Assembly (NCBI GenBank): GCA_903939765.1
Contig: CAJAIK010000033.1
Location: 1-41,915, forward strand
Reading direction: 5' to 3'
From: an uncultured Chlorobiaceae bacterium
Lineage (GTDB): Bacteria; Bacteroidota; Chlorobiia; Chlorobiales; Chlorobiaceae
DNA length: 41,915 bases
Shown here: positions 16,764-25,801 of the stretch, piece after piece
Layout: each line of letters starts with the position of its first letter
How positions within the stretch are numbered: the first letter of the stretch is position 1
Program-made: the position numbers and the translations under genes
The notes under the pieces: model-generated
Told to the model about the DNA's origin: nothing
Seen by the model: the letters and a program-made list of their open reading frames with translations, nothing else
Databases searched by the model: none

Positions 16764-17768
16764 ATGACCATCCAGAAAAATATCGCGGCTCTCTTCAGTA
16801 CCTGTTGCAGCAAGCCACTTTCCATTACAAAAATACAGGGCGATGCCTCAAGTCGTCAATATTTCCGGGTTACAGGAATCAATAACTCTGCCGTTGCCTG
16901 TTATGATCAGGCACTGAACAGCTCATCGGTTGACACCTATCCCTTTCTGGTCATACACGCACTGTTATCCCGACACGCTCTTCCCGTGCCGGCAATCATG
17001 GCCATTGATGCTGAAAAAAACATTCTGCTGCTTGAAGACTGCGGTGAAGTGCTCTTGCAAAACCTCTTCCATTCATCGATAGAGGAGACTATTCCTGACC
17101 ATTACAGGGAGATTATTGATATTCTTGTACAGCTTCAGGCAATAAGCGGGCACAACAACAAGATTCCCTTCAGTATCAGTTTTGATAAAGAAAAGCTCAT
17201 GATGGAATTTGATTTCTTTATCAAGTACGGTCTGCTTGACTACTTTGCACCAGCATTCGACCAGGAGTTGATCGGAAAATTACGATATGAGTTTGAACTC
17301 ATTGCAGAGCTCCTTGTCAAGCCACAGCACTTTGTCCTTAACCACCGGGATTTTCACAGCCGAAATATCCTTATTCACCAGAACAAGCCTGTAATAATTG
17401 ACTTTCAGGATGCCCGCATGGGCCTGCCTCAGTACGACGCGGTTTCCCTGATAAAAGACTCCTATGTCCAGCTCAGCCCATTACTGACCGAAGAACTGAA
17501 AGCATACCACTATCAGACACTCTGCAGCAACCAGATGACCAGCATGAGCTTCGACGAATACCTCTTCTATTTTGATATTTCAGCCTTTCAGCGAAATATC
17601 AAGGCAACAGGAACATTTTGTTACCAAACCAGAATCGCAAAAAACAACAACTTCGAACACTCAATTGCGCCAACATTGGCCTATCTGCCCGATTACATTA
17701 ACGCAAGAGTCGAACTCAAAAGAGCAGGACAACTCATGCAGAGACTTTTTGAAGGAATCGGAGAATGA
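16764..17768 (+). CDS. amgK: AmgK-like sugar kinase (aminoglycoside phosphotransferase fold)
   Basis: A 334-residue kinase of the APH/choline-kinase fold. NHRDFHSRNIL (about residues 193-203) is the Brenner catalytic motif and VIIDFQDARMG is the metal-binding DFG equivalent; KIQGDASSRQYFRV is the nucleotide-binding start. This family includes AmgK, which phosphorylates N-acetylmuramic acid and N-acetylglucosamine at C1 in the anabolic peptidoglycan recycling route. The assignment rests strongly on the next genes: its stop overlaps the start of a MurU-like nucleotidyltransferase (ATGA), followed by NamZ. No Shine-Dalgarno site is clear. A general sugar-1-kinase is the main alternative. Confidence 0.8.
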   Translation: MTIQKNIAALFSTCCSKPLSITKIQGDASSRQYFRVTGINNSAVACYDQALNSSSVDTYPFLVIHALLSRHALPVPAIMAIDAEKNILLLEDCGEVLLQNLFHSSIEETIPDHYREIIDILVQLQAISGHNNKIPFSISFDKEKLMMEFDFFIKYGLLDYFAPAFDQELIGKLRYEFELIAELLVKPQHFVLNHRDFHSRNILIHQNKPVIIDFQDARMGLPQYDAVSLIKDSYVQLSPLLTEELKAYHYQTLCSNQMTSMSFDEYLFYFDISAFQRNIKATGTFCYQTRIAKNNNFEHSIAPTLAYLPDYINARVELKRAGQLMQRLFEGIGE

Positions 17769-18724
17769 AAGCTTTCGTTCTGGCAGCAGGTCTTGGTACC
17801 CGTCTGACCCCGTTGACCGATCATACTCCAAAACCACTGATTCCTGTTCTCAATATCCCGAGCCTTTTCTATACTTTTTTTCTGTTGAAACAGGCTGGAA
17901 TAACCGAGATTATCTGTAACATCCATCATCATGGCCAGGCTATCAGGCAATGCATTGAATCCCGGGAACTTGCCGGGCTGACCATTATTTTTTCAGAGGA
18001 GCCCGTTATTCTCGGTACCGGGGGAGGGCTGAAAAAATGCGAACAACTTCTCGGTGATGACGACTTTATTCTGGTCAACAGCGACATTATTACCGATATT
18101 GATTTTAACGCACTCGTGCAGCAGCATCGGCTCTCAGGACACCCGGGAACACTTGTCCTTTTTGAATCACCGGACGCTGCCGTTATAGGCCATGTCGGTG
18201 TTGAAGATGGCTTGGTAAAAGACTTCAGAAATTTGCGCAATACAGGCCTTTTCTCTTCGTTTATCTATACAGGAGCCGCAATACTGAGTCCCAAAATATT
18301 CCGTTTTATGAAAGCCGAATTTTCAGGAATTGTCGATACCGGCTTCACGGGACTTATTGATAACGGAGGATTAAGCTTTTACAGGCATGAGGGCCTTTGG
18401 ATGGACATCGGAACCATGCAGAACTACTGGCTCGCAAATATCAATCCAAACTCCAGAGTGACCGACCTTGCAAAACCAATGCATCTTGCAATTGGCCATG
18501 CTCCGCATTCGATCTCTCCGGAAGCCATCATCAGCCCCGATGCACTAATCGCCCAATCCGTCATCGGCAAGGAATGCGCCATCGGAGCGGGGTGTATCAT
18601 CAAAAACAGCGTACTCCTGCCTGGAGCAATCATAAAACCCGGAAGTTCCGTGGTCAATGCAATTGTCGACCACGGCCGTATTATCATCATGGAAGAACCG
18701 AAACAAAACAGGATACAGAGATGA
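17765..18724 (+). CDS. murU: MurU-like sugar-1-phosphate nucleotidyltransferase with beta-helix C-terminus
   Basis: A 319-residue NDP-sugar pyrophosphorylase. The N-terminal signature LAAGLGTRLTPLTDHTPKPL binds the nucleotide, LVNSDII holds the metal-binding Asp, and GLWMDIGTMQNYW closes the transferase domain at about residue 225. Residues about 240-305 form hexapeptide repeats of a left-handed beta-helix (VIGKECAIGAGCIIKNSVLL). Pseudomonas MurU is a short enzyme without that helix, so this version is extended and looks in part like mannose-1-phosphate guanylyltransferases. In this operon the likely reaction is MurNAc-1-phosphate plus UTP to UDP-MurNAc. ATGA overlaps join it to genes on both sides. 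Confidence 0.8.
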   Translation: MKAFVLAAGLGTRLTPLTDHTPKPLIPVLNIPSLFYTFFLLKQAGITEIICNIHHHGQAIRQCIESRELAGLTIIFSEEPVILGTGGGLKKCEQLLGDDDFILVNSDIITDIDFNALVQQHRLSGHPGTLVLFESPDAAVIGHVGVEDGLVKDFRNLRNTGLFSSFIYTGAAILSPKIFRFMKAEFSGIVDTGFTGLIDNGGLSFYRHEGLWMDIGTMQNYWLANINPNSRVTDLAKPMHLAIGHAPHSISPEAIISPDALIAQSVIGKECAIGAGCIIKNSVLLPGAIIKPGSSVVNAIVDHGRIIIMEEPKQNRIQR

Positions 18725-19884
18725 TCGCAACAGGACTGGATATCCTGCTCAGGATGAGTGAGCGTTTTCAAAACAGAAAGATCGGACTGATCGTCAATCA
18801 GAGTTCAGTAACCCAGTACCAGCAATACTCATGGAATGTGCTGAAAGAGAGGGGTATACAGGTCAACATGATTTTTTCTCCTGAGCACGGACTCTTCGCA
18901 ACTGAGCAGGACCAGATTGCCGTTAACTACCAGCCAGATCTTGGCTGTGAAGTGGTGAGCCTCTACGGCGACTCTGCGGAGTCACTCCTTCCCGACAAGG
19001 CACTGCTCAACAATCTTGATCTTATCTTGTTTGATATTCAGGATGTTGGCTCCCGTTATTACACCTATATCAACACACTTGCGCTCTTCATGGAAGCCGT
19101 ATCCGGCATGGATATTGAAATCATGGTGCTTGACCGCCCGAATCCCCTGGGAGGCGAAATTGTTGAAGGTCCACTGCTCGAACCTGCATTCCGCTCATTT
19201 GTCGGCATTTTTCCGGTACCAGTACGGCATGGTTTGACTGCCGGTGAGCTGGCTTTTTTCTACCGCGACATAAAAAAACTTGATATCAATCTCAGCGTCA
19301 TCAAGATGGAGGGATGGCAACGCTCCATGCTTTTCCCTGAAACAGGTCTACCATGGATTCCTCCCTCCCCGAACATGCCAACGTTTGCCACAGCAGAGGT
19401 TTATCCCGGAATGTGCCTCTTTGAAGGCATAAACGCCTCTGAAGGACGAGGCACAACAACCCCTTTCCAGCTTTCCGGTGCTCCCTTTATCAAACCCTTC
19501 GATCTTGCCCGGTGCTGCCAGCAGTACGGCCTCGAAGGGGTTCTCTTTCGCCCGGTATGGTTCAAACCGACATTTCACAAGTTCTGCGGGGAAGTTATTG
19601 GCGGTATCTGGCTTCAGGTCACCGACCACTCCCGCTTTCGTTCCTTTGCCACCGGAGTGGCCATGACTGCTGCACTCAATGAACTCTATCCTGAAGAGTT
19701 GCAATTTTTAAACGGCGTTTACGAATTTAACGATACCATACCGGCATTTGATCTTCTGGCCGGAAGCTCCAGCATCCGCACCTCCATACTGAATGGCTGC
19801 AATACCGGCATCCTCCTTGAGTCATGGAAAGGTGACGAAGCTGAATTCCTGAAAATCAAGCCTGATTTTCACCTCTATGCATAA
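18721..19884 (+). CDS. namZ: exo-beta-N-acetylmuramidase NamZ (DUF1343)
   Basis: A 387-residue protein with the hallmarks of the DUF1343 family: FSPEHGLFA near residue 58, VVSLYGDSAESLLP, LFDIQDVGSRYYTYI near residue 107, and VLDRPNPLGG. Bacillus NamZ, the founding member, releases MurNAc from the non-reducing end of peptidoglycan fragments. The frame is open far upstream (from 18397), but that part is only murU read in another frame; the ATG at 18721 overlaps the murU stop as ATGA and starts where the family does. There is no signal peptide, so the enzyme is predicted to be cytoplasmic, unlike the secreted Bacillus form, and would act on imported fragments. Confidence 0.88.
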   Translation: MIATGLDILLRMSERFQNRKIGLIVNQSSVTQYQQYSWNVLKERGIQVNMIFSPEHGLFATEQDQIAVNYQPDLGCEVVSLYGDSAESLLPDKALLNNLDLILFDIQDVGSRYYTYINTLALFMEAVSGMDIEIMVLDRPNPLGGEIVEGPLLEPAFRSFVGIFPVPVRHGLTAGELAFFYRDIKKLDINLSVIKMEGWQRSMLFPETGLPWIPPSPNMPTFATAEVYPGMCLFEGINASEGRGTTTPFQLSGAPFIKPFDLARCCQQYGLEGVLFRPVWFKPTFHKFCGEVIGGIWLQVTDHSRFRSFATGVAMTAALNELYPEELQFLNGVYEFNDTIPAFDLLAGSSSIRTSILNGCNTGILLESWKGDEAEFLKIKPDFHLYA

Positions 19885-19955
19885 CAGAGTCCAGAAATCA
19901 GGCAAACACAACGAATCAAAACGATACCGCCTTATTAACCTTCAGGAAAGAGCTC

Positions 19956-21365
19956 ATGCAGAATATCGATCTTGCCATTATTATTCTTTTTCTTGCTGGC
20001 AATACCCTGTTCGGTCTCTGGCATGGTAAAAGCAACAAAAGTAACCGTGACTATTTTGTCGGTGGTCATACTCTGCCATGGATAGTCTCAATGCTCTCCA
20101 TAGTCGCTTCAGAAACCTCGGTACTCACCTTCGTCAGCGTTCCCGGTCTTGCTTTCCGGGGTGACTGGAGTTTCCTGCAACTTGCCATGGGCTACATCAT
20201 CGGAAGAATCCTGGTCAGTTTCATACTCCTGCCCATGTATTTTAAAGAAGGTGTCAGCTCTATCTATGAAATCATCGGTATCCGTTTTGGTCCCGGCATG
20301 CAGAAACTTGCTGCCGTGATTTTTCTTGTTACCAGGACCCTTGGCGATGCCATCAGGTTTCTGGCCGCTGGCGTGGTTGTGCAAGTGGTCACTGGCTGGT
20401 CGTTACCTCTGTCAGTCATGATCATCGGTGTTGTCACCCTGGTCTATACCCTTTCAGGAGGCATCAAGGCCGTGGTCTGGCTTGAAAGCTTCCAGTTCGC
20501 CCTTTACCTACTCGGAGGCATCCTCTCCATCATGTTCCTGCTTCAAAGCATCAACATGGGGATTCCCGATATGGTGACCTCACTTACCAACTCCGGCAAA
20601 CTCACCATCATAAGTCCGGACCCGCATATTTTAACAAACCCATTTGCCTTTTTCAGCGCATTTATCGGAGGCATTCTGCTTTCGCTCTCATCGCACGGAG
20701 TCGACCACATGATGGTACAGCGCGTTCTCTGCTGCAAAAATCTGAAATCAGCCAAAAAAGCCATGATAGGAAGCGGCATTTTTGTTTTTTTCCAGTTTTC
20801 AGTTTTTCTTCTCGTAGGCTCTCTGCTCTCCATATTCATGCATGGCGCACCTATGGAAAAAGACCGGGAATTTGCCTTTTTTATTGTCCACTATCTTCCG
20901 ACTGGACTGAAAGGATTGCTGATCGCCGGCGTCCTGTCAGCAGCCATGTCCACACACAGTTCAGCAATCAACGCCCTGGCCTCCTCCACAGTGACGGATC
21001 TTCTGGGCGGAAAGAGCTCTCTTGGCTTGTCACGACTGATCAGTCTCCTCTGGGCGATTCTGCTTATCATCATCGCACTCATGTTTGATGCGGGAGACAA
21101 GGCAATCATCATGGTTGGTCTTGAAATCGCATCATTCACCTATGGGGGCCTCTTGGGACTCTTTCTCCTCTCAAAAAGCAAGCGGGCATTTCATCCTGCA
21201 AGTCTCGGCATCGGACTTGTTGCAAGCATGGGCATTGTCTTTCTGCTTAAATTTTTTGGACTTGCATGGACCTGGTATATAACCGTCTCGGTTCTGGTAA
21301 ATATTTTGGTGACCACAGGTATTGATATGAGCCTCTTCAATAAAAAAGTGATCCAGAGGAAATAA
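19956..21365 (+). CDS. sodium:solute symporter family transporter
   Basis: A 469-residue SSS-family membrane protein with about 13 transmembrane helices. NRDYFVGGHTLPW and the ASETSVLTFVSVPG stretch of TM2 match family signatures, and GVLSAAMSTHSSAINALASS near residue 328 is the conserved TM8 region that contributes sodium-site serines. It starts with a good AGGAAAGAG ribosome binding site 71 bases after namZ. Its position suggests it imports the substrate of the salvage pathway, such as MurNAc or a MurNAc-containing disaccharide; SSS transporters with such partners are known from MurNAc-using Bacteroidetes. The substrate is inferred from context only. Confidence 0.88.
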   Translation: MQNIDLAIIILFLAGNTLFGLWHGKSNKSNRDYFVGGHTLPWIVSMLSIVASETSVLTFVSVPGLAFRGDWSFLQLAMGYIIGRILVSFILLPMYFKEGVSSIYEIIGIRFGPGMQKLAAVIFLVTRTLGDAIRFLAAGVVVQVVTGWSLPLSVMIIGVVTLVYTLSGGIKAVVWLESFQFALYLLGGILSIMFLLQSINMGIPDMVTSLTNSGKLTIISPDPHILTNPFAFFSAFIGGILLSLSSHGVDHMMVQRVLCCKNLKSAKKAMIGSGIFVFFQFSVFLLVGSLLSIFMHGAPMEKDREFAFFIVHYLPTGLKGLLIAGVLSAAMSTHSSAINALASSTVTDLLGGKSSLGLSRLISLLWAILLIIIALMFDAGDKAIIMVGLEIASFTYGGLLGLFLLSKSKRAFHPASLGIGLVASMGIVFLLKFFGLAWTWYITVSVLVNILVTTGIDMSLFNKKVIQRK

Positions 21366-21578
21366 CTTTTTTATGAGAAATACCGCAATATCTTTCAACG
21401 GGCAAAGAACAACGAATCAACCGAAAAACCTTGCTTTGACCAAAAAAATTTCAGACAACTTTTCTCTTTTAAGGGAGAAATTGCCCGGAAAAAACGAAAT
21501 TTTACACTGCCGCACGAAGGAAAAGAAAGACTGATGAAAAGAGCTTATGCAGCAGGAGGCCTGAATCGGTAACGCATC

Positions 21579-24500
21579 ATGCAAAAAGAAAGCCAGGAAT
21601 TACACTCGCAGCAAGAGCAACTGCTAACGGAAAATGCTGCTCTCAAAAAGAAGCTCCATGCCCTTGAAAAGAGAGCCTGCACCCTTGAAGCACAAAACAA
21701 GACGCTCGGCATGGTTGTGGAAGGAACACAGGCTGGATACTGGGACTGGAATGTCAAGACCGGAGAGCTGATCATCAATGATGAATGGGCCTCGATTGTC
21801 GGCTACAGCCTTGATGAGCTTCAACCGATCACGATCAACACCTGGCTATCGCTCTGCCATCCGGATGATCTGCCCCGTTCAACGCAACTGCTTCAAGAGC
21901 ATTTTGCCGGAAAAAGCACTGTTTATGAAATTGAGCTCCGGATGCGCCACAAACTGGGCCACTGGGTCTGGCTGCTCGACCGGGGAAAGGTTTTCGAGCG
22001 CGACACTGCCGGCCATGCGCTTCGCATGGTCGGCTCCCATCAGGATATCTCCATAAGAAAACAGTCGGAAGAGGCGCTCGACCACAGCCGGAAATTCGAG
22101 CGCCTCGTAACAGCACTCTCAAATCAGTTCATCAACCTGCCCTTCGACCATATTGATGAACTGATTTCGGACACGCTTCAGCTTATCGGTGAATTTGACA
22201 AGGCCGACCGGAGCTACATATGCGAGTTCCATGATGATCTTCGCCTGATGAACAACACCCATGAATGGTGTGCAGAAGGTGTTAAGCCCGCAATCAGTGA
22301 ACTGCAAAACATTGAAACGAGCAACTTTCCCTGGTGGATGGAGCAGATCCGAAACAACCACATCATTCATCTTCCCCGGATCGCTGATATGGAGAGGGCT
22401 GCCGCAGCCGAAAAAGAGATCCTTGAATCCCAGGATATCAAATCACTGATTGTCATTCCACTTGTCGCAGGCTCACTTCCCTTTGGATATATTGGTTTTG
22501 ATGCAACGACACACGAAAGAGATTGGTCGGATGAAACCATCTCCATCTTGAAGCTTGCCGGAGGTATTATTGCAAATGCGCTGCAACGTAAGACTGTTGA
22601 ACACTTTATCCGGGCTGAACTTGATCTTGCCATCAAACTTAACCGCTCATCCTCTGTCAAGGAGACCCTGCAAACCTGCCTTCATGCGGCCATTTTTGCT
22701 TCCGGACTGGATTGCGGAGGTATTTATCTGGTCAACCGCCACGATGAGACAATTTCACTGACCATTCATGAAGGTTTGCCGCAGTCCTTCATCAATCATT
22801 CAGAATCATACGGCTTCGACTCCGAAAATGCCCGACTGATTCTGAAGGGAAAACCCATCTATCACAAGTTGAACGAACTTGGCCTGAAAAATAAACCTGT
22901 GCTCAGTACGGAAAAACTGAGGGCAATTGCCATACTCCCGATAACCTACCGTGGCGAAGTTATTGCATGCCTCAATGTCGCTTCACACACGCTGAACCAG
23001 ATACCGGAATTTTCCCGAAAAGGGCTTGAAACCATTACATCTCACATCGGCTCGGCCATCATGCAGGCCCGTCAGGAAGAGGCAATTACTGAAGCAAAAA
23101 GTAACCTTGAATCGCTCTTCGACACTATTGAAGATCTACTCTTTATTGTCAACATGGAGGGCAATATCATTCACGCGAATGCCGCGGTCGGAAAAAAGCT
23201 GGGCTACGCTGCTGAAGCGGTTCTCCAAAAACATGTGCTTGATTTGCACCCCGAAGAGCAGTGGGATATTGCAAAAGATAATCTTGAAGGAATGATTTAT
23301 GGAAACAGGAAATCCTGTCTGGTCCCGCTAAAAACCAGTTCGGGAAAGCTCATACCTGTCGAGACAGTAATTACAAGGGGTATCTGGAACAACAAGCCTG
23401 TGCTCTTCGGAATCAGCCGCGATTTTTCGGAACGGATACTGTCGGAAAAAACCTTGCGGGAGAGCGAAAAACGATTCAGGGAGTTGACCGAACTCTTGCC
23501 ACTCACCCTCTTTGAGACCGATGAAAAGGGTGCCTTGAGCTATTCGAACGCCAAAAGTTTCGACGTTTTCGGCTACACCCCCGAGAGCACCAGCAAAAAA
23601 GTGTACGCCATTAATTTCTGTATTCCAGAGGATGCTGAAAAAGCAATGCGCCATTTTGAGGCAATAAAAAAAGGGCATAATGTTTCCGAGATGTACACTG
23701 CCCTCAGAAAAGATGGGAGTACCTTCCCTTGCCAGGTCTACAGCTTGCCCATCATTGAGAATTGTCTGATCAAGGGAATGCGCGGCCTCGTCGTCGACCT
23801 TACTGAACTGAAAAGAGCGGAAGAGGCCCTGAGAAGCAGTGAGGTGCAACAAAGGATCATCGAAGAGTTTCAAGCCCTGATCAACAATATTCCGGGAGCT
23901 GTCTATCAAACCGATGAAGAGGGCAGAACAACACTGCTCTCGCTCATCAGTGATTTTTTGAGCAATTATACCAATGAAGAGGTTGAGCGTGAACTGTTTG
24001 CAACGGCCAGAATGGTCCATCCGGAAGAGCGGAATATGTTTTTTGCATCAAACAGGAGTCTGAAATCAGCAAGATCATCCCAAACCCTTCTTTACCGTAT
24101 CATCACGAAAAACGGTTCCGTCAAATGGGTTGAAGACCGAAAAACCTCTGTTTTTTCACCAAGCGGCAAATTCACCGGGATAGACGGTATACTGTTTGAT
24201 GTTACGGATCGCATCATGGCACAAAAAGAGCACCAGATGCTCGAATCAAATCTGCGAAGAACCCAGCGTCTTGAAACCATAGGAACACTGGCGGGCGGTA
24301 TAGCGCATGATTTCAACAATATTCTCACACCCATCCTTGGCTATGCTGAAATGGGCTCGCTCATCCAGGGCAGCGATGCATTCCAGCAAGAATATTTCAA
24401 CGAAATTTTCAAGGCGGCTGAGCGTGCAAAAAATCTTGTTGCACAAATCCTGACATTCAGCAAAATACAGGATAGTAAACCGACGATTGTCAGCGTTCAG

Positions 24501-25382
24501 GAAATTGTCGATGAAGCGCTGAAACTTCTCCGACCATCAATACCGTCGACGATCACCATCGAAAAGCATCTCGACAGCACCTGCCGCAATATACTTGCCG
24601 ATTCATCGCAAATCCACCAGGTCATTGTCAATCTCTGCACCAATGCATTCCATGCTATGGAAACGTCGGGCGGCCTGCTGACGATTCAACTCAAAGAGAT
24701 TGTTACCAGTAGCAGCCTGAGAAAACTGCTTCCGAAACTTCATGCAAAGAACTATGTAAATCTGAGCATTTCCGATACAGGAGCAGGAATGGATGAGCGC
24801 ACCATCGAGCGCATTTTTGAACCATTCTTTACCACAAAATCTGTCGACAAGGGAAGTGGCCTCGGCCTTTCAGTTGTGCACGGCATTGTCACAAACTTTG
24901 GCGGAGAAATTGCTGTTGAGAGTCGTCCGGAAAAAGGTACCACCTTCAACGTCTATCTTCCAATAGCTGGCAAACAAGCCGAAAAAGCAACCGTAACGAA
25001 AAGCTGTACAAAAGGATATGGCAGTATTCTTTTTGTTGACGACGAGACCGCGGTACTCAGGATGATGACGATAATGATTACAAAACTCGGTTTCAAAATT
25101 CAGGCAATGAGTTCACCCCTGCAGGCTCTTGAACTGTTCCGGAAGAATCCGGAACAGTTCAACCTCCTCATCACCGATTTGACCATGCCTGAAATGACCG
25201 GTATGGAGCTTGCCGAAGAGCTGCACAAAACCAAACCGCACCTGCCAGTGCTTATGATGACGGGCTACGAAAAGGATATTGAGCAAACCTCTTCTCGCTA
25301 CAATTATGGAATCTCCCAATTCCTGAAAAAACCAGTAACCATGTCACAACTGGCCACGGCAATCAATGAAGTAATTTATTAA
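21579..25382 (+). CDS. PAS/GAF hybrid sensor histidine kinase
   Basis: A 1267-residue soluble hybrid kinase without membrane helices. Order: coiled coil (1-45), PAS1 (about 46-160, ending in a PAC-type GSHQDIS), GAF1 (175-340), GAF2 (350-505), PAS2 (508-625), PAS3 (634-755), PAS4 (764-895), HisKA with phospho-acceptor His910 in GGIAHDFNN, HATPase with NLCTNAFHAM (about 1018), DTGAGM and GSGLGLSVVHGI, then a receiver domain (1148-1265) with Asp1200 in LLITDLTMPEMTG. The kinase core is of the HisKA_7TM/NtrB-like HDFNN class. It may sense light, redox or small molecules through PAS/GAF; no cofactor is evident. A stop codon lies 8 bases before the ATG, so the start is fixed. The next gene is its probable partner. 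Confidence 0.93.
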   Translation: MQKESQELHSQQEQLLTENAALKKKLHALEKRACTLEAQNKTLGMVVEGTQAGYWDWNVKTGELIINDEWASIVGYSLDELQPITINTWLSLCHPDDLPRSTQLLQEHFAGKSTVYEIELRMRHKLGHWVWLLDRGKVFERDTAGHALRMVGSHQDISIRKQSEEALDHSRKFERLVTALSNQFINLPFDHIDELISDTLQLIGEFDKADRSYICEFHDDLRLMNNTHEWCAEGVKPAISELQNIETSNFPWWMEQIRNNHIIHLPRIADMERAAAAEKEILESQDIKSLIVIPLVAGSLPFGYIGFDATTHERDWSDETISILKLAGGIIANALQRKTVEHFIRAELDLAIKLNRSSSVKETLQTCLHAAIFASGLDCGGIYLVNRHDETISLTIHEGLPQSFINHSESYGFDSENARLILKGKPIYHKLNELGLKNKPVLSTEKLRAIAILPITYRGEVIACLNVASHTLNQIPEFSRKGLETITSHIGSAIMQARQEEAITEAKSNLESLFDTIEDLLFIVNMEGNIIHANAAVGKKLGYAAEAVLQKHVLDLHPEEQWDIAKDNLEGMIYGNRKSCLVPLKTSSGKLIPVETVITRGIWNNKPVLFGISRDFSERILSEKTLRESEKRFRELTELLPLTLFETDEKGALSYSNAKSFDVFGYTPESTSKKVYAINFCIPEDAEKAMRHFEAIKKGHNVSEMYTALRKDGSTFPCQVYSLPIIENCLIKGMRGLVVDLTELKRAEEALRSSEVQQRIIEEFQALINNIPGAVYQTDEEGRTTLLSLISDFLSNYTNEEVERELFATARMVHPEERNMFFASNRSLKSARSSQTLLYRIITKNGSVKWVEDRKTSVFSPSGKFTGIDGILFDVTDRIMAQKEHQMLESNLRRTQRLETIGTLAGGIAHDFNNILTPILGYAEMGSLIQGSDAFQQEYFNEIFKAAERAKNLVAQILTFSKIQDSKPTIVSVQEIVDEALKLLRPSIPSTITIEKHLDSTCRNILADSSQIHQVIVNLCTNAFHAMETSGGLLTIQLKEIVTSSSLRKLLPKLHAKNYVNLSISDTGAGMDERTIERIFEPFFTTKSVDKGSGLGLSVVHGIVTNFGGEIAVESRPEKGTTFNVYLPIAGKQAEKATVTKSCTKGYGSILFVDDETAVLRMMTIMITKLGFKIQAMSSPLQALELFRKNPEQFNLLITDLTMPEMTGMELAEELHKTKPHLPVLMMTGYEKDIEQTSSRYNYGISQFLKKPVTMSQLATAINEVIY

Positions 25383-25402
25383 ACCCACTCAAAGAAACCC
25401 TT

Positions 25403-25762
25403 ATGAAAATTCTTGTTATCGACGATGACGCTGCTGTCAGAAAATTTATCAGCATGACGCTGCAGAGAAAAAAATACAGTGTTGTAGAGGCTGATAACGG
25501 CATGAGGGGACTGCAGCTTCTGCAGGAGCACCGCGACATATCCGTGATGATCACCGACCTCATCATGCCCGAAAAGGAGGGCATTGAAACCATTATTGAA
25601 GTCCGGCAACAGTACCCGTCAATAAAAATCATTGCAATCTCAGGCGGCGGAAAAGTGAGCCCTGAAAACTATCTCGTCATAGCCGATGCTCTCGGGGCAA
25701 ACACCACACTCAAAAAACCTTTCAGCGGCCAGGAACTGATACAAGCGATCGAGAATCTGTAA
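25403..25762 (+). CDS. single-domain response regulator (CheY-like)
   Basis: A 119-residue receiver domain and nothing else. VIDDDAAVRK gives the acidic pocket, the phospho-acceptor is the Asp in VMITDLIMPEKEG (about residue 52), ISGGG supplies the switch Ser/Thr position and LKKPF the conserved Lys. It starts 20 bases after the hybrid kinase, so the two are cotranscribed and it is the likely phosphotransfer partner. With no output domain it must act by protein contact or as a phosphate sink. Confidence 0.92.
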   Translation: MKILVIDDDAAVRKFISMTLQRKKYSVVEADNGMRGLQLLQEHRDISVMITDLIMPEKEGIETIIEVRQQYPSIKIIAISGGGKVSPENYLVIADALGANTTLKKPFSGQELIQAIENL

Positions 25763-25801
25763 CAAAATCGGCTGACAGGCAAAATGAGTCAAAAGAACCT
25801 G

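Noticed and set aside
18397-18720. Long N-terminal extension of namZ
   Set aside because: It is murU read out of frame; the ATGA junction at 18721 gives the proper start.
19908-21420. Shared 12-base string (acaacgaatcaa) upstream of the symporter and of the kinase
   Set aside because: Only two copies, no symmetry and different distance to the start codons; probably chance.
23328-24020. Minus-strand frame of 230 codons inside the hybrid kinase
   Set aside because: It is antisense to conserved PAS domains and is an incidental open frame.
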